Shown in pieces: positions 57,501 through 64,000 of a stretch of 64,000 nt of DNA; position 1 is the first letter of the stretch; each line of letters begins with the position of its first letter. The stretch lies in contig NC_134441.1 of NCBI RefSeq assembly GCF_030867145.1, positions 2,544,958 to 2,608,957 of the forward strand. Reading direction: 5' to 3'. The notes beneath the pieces were generated by a model. The model did no database searches. It was given only the letters and a program-made list of their open reading frames with translations, and was not told where the DNA came from. The translations under genes were made by a program, and so were the position numbers. Origin of the DNA: Opisthocomus hoazin (lineage: Eukaryota; Chordata; Aves; Opisthocomiformes; Opisthocomidae).

Positions 57501-58533
57501 ATAGGGACCTATAGCCGTGAGGGCACACACTATAGGGACCTGTAGCCGGGGGGGGGGACACACTATAGGGACCTGTAGCCGTGGGGGGGGGACACTATAG
57601 GGACCTATAGCCGTGGGGGGACACACACTATAGGGACCTATAGCTGGGGGGGACACACACACTATAGGGACCTATAGCCCTGGGGGTACACTATAGGGAC
57701 CTGTAGCCCTGGGGGACACACACACTATAGGGACCTATAGCCTTGGGGGGACACACTATAGGGACCTGTAGCCGGGGGGGGGGACACACTATAGGGACCT
57801 ATAGCTGGGAGGGGACACACTATAGGGACCTATAGCTAGGGAGGGACACTATAGGGACCTATAGCCGGGGGGGACACACTATAGGGACCTATAGCCAGGG
57901 AGGGACACACTATAGGGACCTATAGCCGGGGGGGGACACACTATAGGGACCTATAGCTGGGGGGGGACACAGTATAGGGACCTATAGCCGGGGGGGGGAC
58001 ACTATAGGGACCTATAGATCTTGGGAGGGACACACTATAGGGACCTATAGCCGGGGGGGGACACACTATAGGGACCTATAGCTGGGGGGGGACACAGTAT
58101 AGGGACCTATAGCCGGGGGGGGGACACACTATAGGGACCTATAGCTGGGGGGGGACACACTATAGGGACCTATAGATCTTGGGAGGATACACTATAGGGA
58201 CCTATAGCTCTGGGGGGGGACACTATAGGGACATATAGCCCCGGGGGAGGGAACACGGTGCCCCCCCCCCGATGCTATAGGGCCCGGGGGGTACCCTATA
58301 GATCCCCCCCGGCGCTGTCCCCCCAGAGCCAGAGCTTCACCCGCAGCACCCGGGTGGTGGCGCGGCAGCAGCACAGGGGACACCGGCGCTGGCGGCTGGC
58401 GCTGGCGGCCATCGGCCTCGCCGCCCTCCTCCTCCTCCTCCTCCTCCTGGGCCTGGCGCTGGGGCTGCCGCCGCGCTCCCCCCCCGGCACCACCGTCCCC
58501 GTCCCCCTTGGCACCTCCCGCGGCGGGGAGTGA
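54533..58533 (+). CDS. VAMP5: VAMP5 (myobrevin), R-SNARE-like tail-anchored protein
   Basis: Small vesicle-associated membrane protein enriched in muscle plasma membrane and vesicles in mammals. Exons 54533-54535 (ATG only), 55877-56008, 58327-58533; 342 nt, 113 aa (human 116). The protein starts M-AGLERCQRQAEEVTELMKLN and has the zero-layer Arg in LNFARALERD, then SQSFTRSTRVVARQQ. A Leu-rich transmembrane segment (LAAIGLAALLLLLLLLGLAL) follows and, unlike VAMP8, there is a short Pro/Ser/Gly-rich lumenal tail ending SRGGE, as in human VAMP5. Exon layout parallels VAMP8 (ATG-only exon, single-exon SNARE part, membrane exon), reflecting common origin. Frame intact. Introns 1 and 2 are large minisatellites. 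Confidence 0.93.
54690..55865. repeat. TGTCCCCATGTCCCC minisatellite in VAMP5 intron 1
   Basis: C-rich units of 20-35 bp: CCATGTCCCC, ACAGTCCCCC, GTTGTCCCCC, about 50 copies up to the exon 2 acceptor. Related in wording to the arrays at 10990 and 42840. Confidence 0.93.
56030..58260. repeat. ~30-bp palindromic minisatellite in VAMP5 intron 2
   Basis: About 65 units GGGACACACTATAGGGACCT + ATAGCC/ATAGCT + G-run. Each unit holds CTATAGGGACCTATAG, a 7-bp perfect inverted repeat (CTATAGG/CCTATAG) around GA. The first ~600 bp (56030-56560) are a related but more diverse precursor form with GACATAGAGCCC and ACACGCTATGGGGACATA. Variation is mostly in the G-run and in ACAC length. Confidence 0.96.
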
Positions 58534-58554
58534 GCGCCCGGGGTCACGGGAGCC

Positions 58555-60335
58555 TGCCGGGACGTGGGGAGACCCTACGATAACAAACCGGCGGGGTCCG
58601 TTTTGGAGAGACCCTACAATAACAAACCAGGAACCAGGACTTGCTCCGGGGAGACCCTACGATAACAAACAAGGACTTGTTTTGGGGAGACCCTACAATA
58701 ACAAACAAGGAACCAAGACTTGTTTTGGGGAGACCCTACAATAACAAACAAGGAGACACCCTACGATAACCAGCTGGCGGGGTCCATCTTGGGAGACCCT
58801 ACAATAACAAACCAAGAACCAGGACTTGCTCCGGGAAGACCCTACGATAACAAACAAGGACTTGTTTTGGGGAGACCCTACAATAACAAACCGGCGGGGT
58901 CTGTTTTGGGGAGACCCTATGATAACAAACCAGGAACCAGGACTTGCTCCGGGGAGACCCTACGATAACAAACTGGTGGGAGCCATCTTGGGGAGACCCT
59001 ACGATAACAAACCGGCAGGGTCTGTTTTGGAGAGACCGTACGATAACAAACCAGGAACCAAGACTTGTTTTGGTGAGACCCTACAATAACAAACAAGGAC
59101 TTGTTTTGGGGAGACCCTACAATAACAAACAAGGGCTTGTTTTGGAGACACCCTATGATAACCAGCTGGCGGGGTCCATCTTGGGGAGACCCTACAATAA
59201 CAAACCAAGAACCAGGACTTGCTCTGGGGAGACCCTACCATAACAAACAAGGACTTGTTTTGGGGAGACCCTACAATAACAAACCAGGAACCAGGACTTG
59301 TTTAGAGGAGACCCTACCATAACAAACCAAGAACCAGGACTTGCTCTGGGGAGACCCTACAAAAACCAACCAAGAACCGGGACTTGCTTCGGGGAGACCC
59401 TACAATAACAAACTGGCAGGATCTGTTTCTGGGGAGACCCTACGATAACAAACCATTGGGATCCATCTTGGGGAGACCCTACGATAACAAACCAGGAACC
59501 AGGACTTGCTTGGGGGCGACCCTACCATAACAAACCAGTGGGATCCATCTTGGGGAGACCCTACGATAACAAGCCAGGAACGAAGACTTGTTTTGGGGAG
59601 ACCCTACGATAACAAACCGGTGGGATCTGTTTTGGAGAGACCCTACAATAACAAACCGGCAGGATCTGTTTTGGGGAGACCCTACAATAACAAACCAAGA
59701 ACCAGGACTTGCTCTGAGGAGACCCTATGATAACAAACTGGTGGGATCCATCTTGGGGAGACCCTACGATAACAAACCGGCAGGATGTGTTTTGGGGAGA
59801 CCCTATGATAACAAACCAAGAACCAGGACTTGCTCTGGGGAGACCCTACAATAAATAAGGACCAGGACTTGTTTTGAGGAGACCCTACAATAACAAACCA
59901 GCGGGATCTTCTTTGGGGAGACCCTACGATAACAAATGGGTGGGATCTGCTCCACGGAGACCCTATGATAAAGAAGAACCAGCACTTGTTTTGGGGAGAC
60001 CCTACGATAAATAAGCACCAGGAGTTGCCTTGGGGAGACCCTACAATAACAAACCATCAGGGGCTGTTTTCGGGAGACCCTACAATAAATAAGGACCAGG
60101 ACTACTTGTTGGGGAGACCCTATGATAACAAACCCTGGGGGTCTGTTTTGGGGAGACCCTACGATAACAAACCACCGCGCCTCACTCCCTGGAGACCCTA
60201 CAATAACAAACCCCCGGGACGCAATTCGGGGAGACCCTACAATAACAAAGGGACCCGCTCCGGGACGACCCCACCACAATAAACCAGTGCGACCCCCTCC
60301 GAGGAGACCCTACAACAACAACCCAGCGAGACCCC
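58555..60335. repeat. GAGACCCTACRATAACAAAC minisatellite downstream of VAMP5
   Basis: About 40 units of 38-52 bp: GGGGAGACCCTACGATAACA, AACCAGGAACCAGGACTTG and GGTCTGTTTTGGG modules in several combinations. It starts 22 bp after the VAMP5 stop. Toward the distal end some units read ACAATAAATAAGG and CACAATAAACC, creating AATAAA signals (about 59848, 60081 and 60276), so VAMP5 mRNA may end inside the array. Confidence 0.95.
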
Positions 60336-60461
60336 CCCCCCCTGGGGACACCGGGGTGGGCTGGGGGGACAGGAGGGTGCTGTGGCCCCACCCTGGGGTC
60401 CCCAAGAGCCCCCCCCGAGCCTCAGTTTCCCCAAGCACAGACACGGGAGCCTCGCAGCACC

Positions 60462-60467
60462 TTTATT
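60462..60467 (-). other. Polyadenylation signal, C2orf68 orthologue
   Basis: TTTATT on plus (AATAAA on minus), 106 bp past the stop codon of the C2orf68-like gene. Confidence 0.65.
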
Positions 60468-60572
60468 GTCACCGGGGGGGGGGACACACCCATCCCCAGG
60501 GTGGCACCCGTCCCCGGGGGGGGTGGCGGTGTCCCCAGGGGGGTGGGTGTCCCCAAGGGGGGGTCGTCGGCG

Positions 60573-62411
60573 TCACCCTGTCCCCCGGCGCTTGCTGAGC
60601 TCGTCCTGCACCCGCTGGCAGAGGGCCCGGCGCAGGGCGGGCTCCAGCGGGCTCCGGGCGCAGACCCCGCCGCGTCACCTCCTCCGCGCTGTCACCCTGC
60701 GGCACCCCCCGGGTCACCCCAGGGGAGACAGCACCCACCCTGCCCCATGGCACACCCCCATCCCCCCTCCCCAGCACCCATGGGTGCCCTGACAGCCCCC
60801 AGTGCCCCTCCCCTTGCCCCCCCTGCACCATGGGTGCCCTGATACCCCCCCCCATTGCCCCCTCCCCCCACACCCATGGGTGTCTGGACTCCCCAGCCCA
60901 GTGTCCCCCATGCCCCCCCTCACCGGCCCCCCGCACCCATGGGTACCCCTCCCCTTGCCCCCCCATAACTCCTGGGTGCCCCAACACCCCCCCAGCATCC
61001 CCCCAGTTCCCCCCCCCCTGCACCTATGGGTGCCCCAACACCCCCCAGCACCCCCCCTCTTCCCCTCCCCTGCACCCATGGGTGCCCTGACCACCCCCCC
61101 CCAGCATCCCCCCTCTTTGCCCTCCCTCCACACCCATGGGTACCTGACACCCCCTCCCCTTGACCCCCGCACTCGTGGGTACCCCAACACCCCCCCACGC
61201 ACCCATGGGTGCCACGACACCCCCCAGCATCCCCTCCCCCTTGCCCCCCCGCACCCATGGGTGCCCCCCCCCACCTGGTGCACGATGACGGCGGTGACGC
61301 GCCCGTCGTCCCCCTCGTACTCCAGGCAGAAGAGCCGGGGGCCCCGGGTGTCGGCGGGGGGGGGGCTCGGGCTGGCGTCTCCCCCAGGACCCCCTGCGGC
61401 GCCCGCACCCTCAGGGGCAGCCGTTGCCCCCCCACCCTTGGGTGCTGCCCCTCCCCTGCCCACCTTGGGGTGCCTCCCTTACCCCCCACCCTTGGATGCC
61501 CCCAGCCTCATCATCCTCGTGGGTGCCCCCCCCCATGTCCCAGCTCACCCTGGGGTCCCCTGTGTCCCCCCACCCATGGGTGCCCCCCCAACCCCACCCA
61601 GGGGTGCCCTCATCCTCATCATCCTCTTGGGTGCCTCCCCCCATGTCCCAGCCCACCCATGGGTGCCCCCCCCACCACAGCGTCCCCCCCAAAGTGACCC
61701 CCCACCCTGGGGTCCCTCCCCTTCCCCCCCCACCCATGGTGCCCCCCCCCCCCGGGATGCCCTCATCATCCCGTGGGTGCCCCCCCCACATCCCAGCCCA
61801 CCTTGGGGTCCCCCCCACCCTTGGGTGCCCTCCTAGCCCCCCCATCCTGGGGTCCCCCCCAAATGCCCCCCCACGCTGGGGTCCCTCCCCTTCCCCCTAC
61901 CTATGGGTGCCCCCCCCACCCAGGGTGCCCCCATCGCTCCCATGGGTGCCCCCCCATGTATCTCCCCACCCCATTGTCCCCCCCCCCAAATCCCGCCCAC
62001 GGGCTTCCCCCATCACTCCCGGGGTTCCCCCCCCCTCCTTGGGTGCCCCCCTCCCCCGCTCACCGGGCCGCCGGGGCCGGTAGACCTGCTGGTCGGGGCG
62101 GCGGGGCCGGGGGGTGGCTGGGGGGAGCCGCCCCCGTGCCCGCCCCCTCGCCTGCCGCACCGCCCGCTCGTAGGCGTCCCTGCGCACCGGGGGGACCGGG
62201 GGTTACCGGGGGGGGCACAGCGGGGGCCGGGCCCGCGCCCGGGCGGTCCCCAGGGTGTCCCCCCCCCGCGGGGGGTGGGTTGATCCGGGCCGGTTCGGGG
62301 GTCCCGGTGCCGGTACCTGGCGATCTGGTTGCGGCGGATGTGCCGCACGAAGCCGTGGCTCATATCGAGCCGCCCACCCGGCCGGCAACGCCAACCCGCG
62401 GCCGCCTCCAT
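60573..62411 (-). CDS. C2orf68: C2orf68 orthologue, UPF0561 family (one-base apparent frameshift)
   Basis: Conserved vertebrate protein of unknown function. Exons in transcript order: 62411-62317, 62179-62064, 61393-61275, 60696-60573. Visible blocks: MEAAAGWRC, LDMSHGFVRHIRRNQIARD, AYERAVRQARGR, RRPDQQVYRPRRP, GPRLFCLEYEGDDGRVTAVI. The last exon starts GDSAEEVTRR in phase, but the conserved C-terminal helix ALRRALCQRVQDELSKRR is in the +1 frame. The switch lies in CGGCGGGGTC (about 60664-60673), where one G too many fits. The exon sum, 454 nt, is likewise one over a multiple of three; otherwise 150 aa (human 166). Shares its promoter with USP39 head-to-head, as in human. Confidence 0.88.
60765..62045. 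repeat. CACCCATGGGTGCC minisatellites in C2orf68 introns
   Basis: Two blocks, 60765-61265 and 61425-62045, either side of the exon at 61275-61393. Units of 35-60 bp contain CCCATGGGTGCC, often within the palindrome CACCCATGGGTG, plus C-runs. The same motif family in both introns suggests spread of one repeat across the exon. Confidence 0.92.
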
Positions 62412-62711
62412 CAGCCGCCGCTACCGGGCCCGGCCTGCGTGTGAGCGGGAAGGGGGTGGGGGGATCACCCCGCCGGTAACGGGACGCGGCCCCTTTAAAA
62501 GCCCCGCCGGCCGCCGCGGGCCCGGCGCGCATGCGCCAGCGGGGGCGCCGCACTGCGCAGGCGCGAGGAGGCGGTGGCGGTAGCGCCGGTGGGCGGCGGC
62601 GCATGCGCGAAGCAGCCATGGGGCGCTTCTGCGCATGCGCGCTCCGCCGCCCCGCCCTCTCCCCGCCCCGCGCCTGCGCGCTGCCGCCGCCGCGCATGCG
62701 CAGTGGGCGCC
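62412..62711. promoter_or_regulatory. Bidirectional promoter of C2orf68 and USP39
   Basis: Three hundred bases between the two start codons. Four perfect NRF1 palindromes GCGCATGCGC at 62527-62536, 62599-62608, 62631-62640 and 62692-62701, plus several GCGCAGGCGC-like half matches. No TATA box. Arrangement typical of housekeeping head-to-head pairs. Confidence 0.85.
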
Positions 62712-63067
62712 ATGTCGAGCCGCGGGAAGCGGGAGCGGGAGGCCCGGGCGGGCCCCCGGGGCGCGGGCGGCTCCTCCGCCTCCTCCTCCTCCTCCTCCTC
62801 CTCATCGCGGGGCTCGGGCCGCAGCCGCCGGGAGGCCGAGGCCGAGCGGTCCCGGGGGCGGCGGGAGGCGGAGCGGGAGCGCGGGCGGCGGGAGGCGGCG
62901 GAGCCGGGCCTGGGCCCCCCCCCCGCCCGCGGACCCCGCCCGCCTCAGGAGGGAACCGGGCGCCGGTAGCGGCTCCTGGGGGGGCTCCGCCGCCCCCTGC
63001 GGGCCCGTGCGGGGCAAGCGGGAGCGGGAGCCCGAGGGAGATTCCGACCCTGAACCCGAGCCCGCCG
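62712..63067 (+). CDS. USP39: USP39, spliceosomal ubiquitin-specific protease-like protein, first exon (partial)
   Basis: USP39 (Sad1 orthologue) is a catalytically inactive USP of the U4/U6.U5 tri-snRNP. Only the basic, Arg/Ser/Glu-rich N-terminal region is here; zinc finger and USP fold lie beyond the window. It starts MSSRGKREREARAGPRGAGG, then a Ser run and RRE(A/R)ERERGRREA repeats. The later block CGPVRGKREREPEGDSDPEP resembles the human VKRERE-acidic stretch but is in the +1 frame relative to the start; the switch fits one extra C in the C-run near 62910-62920. A GT donor is proposed at 63068. Identity rests on low-complexity sequence plus synteny with C2orf68. Confidence 0.72.
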
Positions 63068-63239
63068 GTGGGGAGCGGGGCTCCGGGGCGGGGGGGCACC
63101 GGGGCTGGGCCGGGGGTCCGGAGCTCAGGGGCGGCCGGGGGGAAAAGGGGGGCTCAGCCCGGGGGTGCTTAACGGGGGGGGGGGGGGGGGCGGCACCGTG
63201 GTGTTACCGAGCCCCTCGCACCCCCCTGCGTGACTGGCA

Positions 63240-64000
63240 GCGCCCCCCCCTCCCCGCTAATGCCCCCCCCTTTGTTAATGACCCCCCCTTCCTTAACAGA
63301 CACCTTCATTAACGACCCCGGTTTCCCTCACGGACCCTTCTTCCTTAACGGGCCCTCTCTTTGCTAATGACACCGCCTTTCCTTAACGGGTCCCTGCTTT
63401 GTTAGCGATCCCCCCCATTCCTTAACGGCCCCCCCCCCCTTTGGTAGTGAACCCCCTTTCTTTGATGGACCCCTCCTTCGTTAGCAACCTCTCTTTTCTT
63501 TACGGACCCCCCCCTTTGCTAGTGACCCCCCCTTTTCTTAACACACCCCTCTTTCATTAGCGACCCCCCCCCCAGTTCCTTAATGGACCCCCCCCTTCAT
63601 TAACGACCCCCCCCTTTGCTAATGACTCTCCTTTTCCTTAACGGGCCCCTTGTTCATTAGTGCCCCCCCTCTTTTTTAACAGACCCCTCCTTCGATAACG
63701 ACCCCCCCTTTCTTTAAAGGACCCCTTCTTCATTAACAGACTCTTGTTCATTAACAGACCCCCCTTTCCTTAAGTGACCCCTCCTTCGATAGCACACCCC
63801 CCCCTTCCTTGACGGGCCCCTCCTTCATTAGTGACCCCCCCCTTAATGGACCCTTCTTTTCCTTAATGCACCCTTCCTTCATTAGCAACCCCCCTCTTCA
63901 TTAATGAATCCCTCCTTTACTAATGACCCCCCCTCCTTCGCTAATGAACCCCCTCCTTTGCTGACACCCCCCCCCTTCCTTAACAAACCCCTCCTTCATA
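63240..64000. repeat. CCTTCATTAACGACCCCCC minisatellite, presumably USP39 intron 1
   Basis: Units of about 38-42 bp with a TTCCTTAACGGACCCC half and a CTTCATTAGCGACCCCCC half, some 18 copies, running off the window end. TTAA/CATTA cores alternate with C-runs. Confidence 0.93.

Noticed and set aside
56030-58260. T7 promoter or phage-derived sequence in the CACTATAGGG repeats
   Set aside because: Only ten bases match, the remaining promoter bases are absent, and the unit is explained as an intronic minisatellite.
56030-60335. CRISPR-like direct repeats
   Set aside because: Repeats are contiguous without unique spacers and lie in vertebrate introns/flanks.

Overview
The window is vertebrate and almost certainly avian. 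All genes have short GT-AG introns, base composition is extremely GC-rich, CpG islands are dense, and one GGCX intron carries a CR1 LINE 3' fragment, the dominant sauropsid retroposon. The look is that of a bird microchromosome: compact orthologues whose introns and spacers have largely been replaced by minisatellites. Exon models were built by hand from splice sites, reading frame and remembered family sequences; no alignment was run.

Layout. 1-6.6 kb: FAHD2 (minus), introns filled with a ~73-bp repeat and a 20-bp minisatellite. 6.9-10.5 kb: KCNIP3 (minus), the membrane-anchored N-terminal isoform, 230 aa. 12.0-13.7 kb: COX5B (plus), 126 aa. 14.0-19.9 kb: PURB (plus), one coding exon with two apparent frameshifts and a long AT-rich 3'UTR. 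20.2-20.9 kb: a TAAGGC minisatellite. 22.9-28.0 kb: H2AZ2 (plus), encoding histone H2A.Z.2, 128 aa. 29.1-34.6 kb: MAT2A (plus), 395 aa, with three METTL16-type UACAGAGAA elements in its 3'UTR. 34.7-44.9 kb: GGCX (minus), 15 exons, 759 aa, tail-to-tail with MAT2A. 45.1-49.5 kb: VAMP8 (plus), with a one-base apparent frameshift. 51.8-54.4 kb: a degenerate duplicate of VAMP8. 54.5-58.5 kb: VAMP5 (plus), 113 aa. 60.5-62.4 kb: C2orf68 orthologue (minus), with a one-base apparent frameshift. 62.7 kb to the end: first exon of USP39 (plus) from a shared NRF1-rich promoter.

Functionally this is conserved synteny and not an operon or system: cytochrome oxidase, S-adenosylmethionine synthesis, vitamin K-dependent carboxylation, SNARE fusion, chromatin, splicing and potassium-channel/calcium sensing genes. 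Relative to human, a 2q11 block (FAHD2-KCNIP3-COX5B), a 7p13 pair (PURB-H2AZ2) and a 2p11.2 block (MAT2A-GGCX-VAMP8-VAMP5-C2orf68-USP39) are adjacent, and RNF181 and TMEM150A are absent from their human position.

Most interesting points: the VAMP8 duplicate remnant; a FAHD2 minisatellite apparently grown from a splice donor; the palindromic VAMP5 intron array; the MAT2A hairpins; and a cluster of net +1 frame changes in G/C runs of otherwise conserved genes, which looks like either sequencing error or real decay and needs raw reads to settle.
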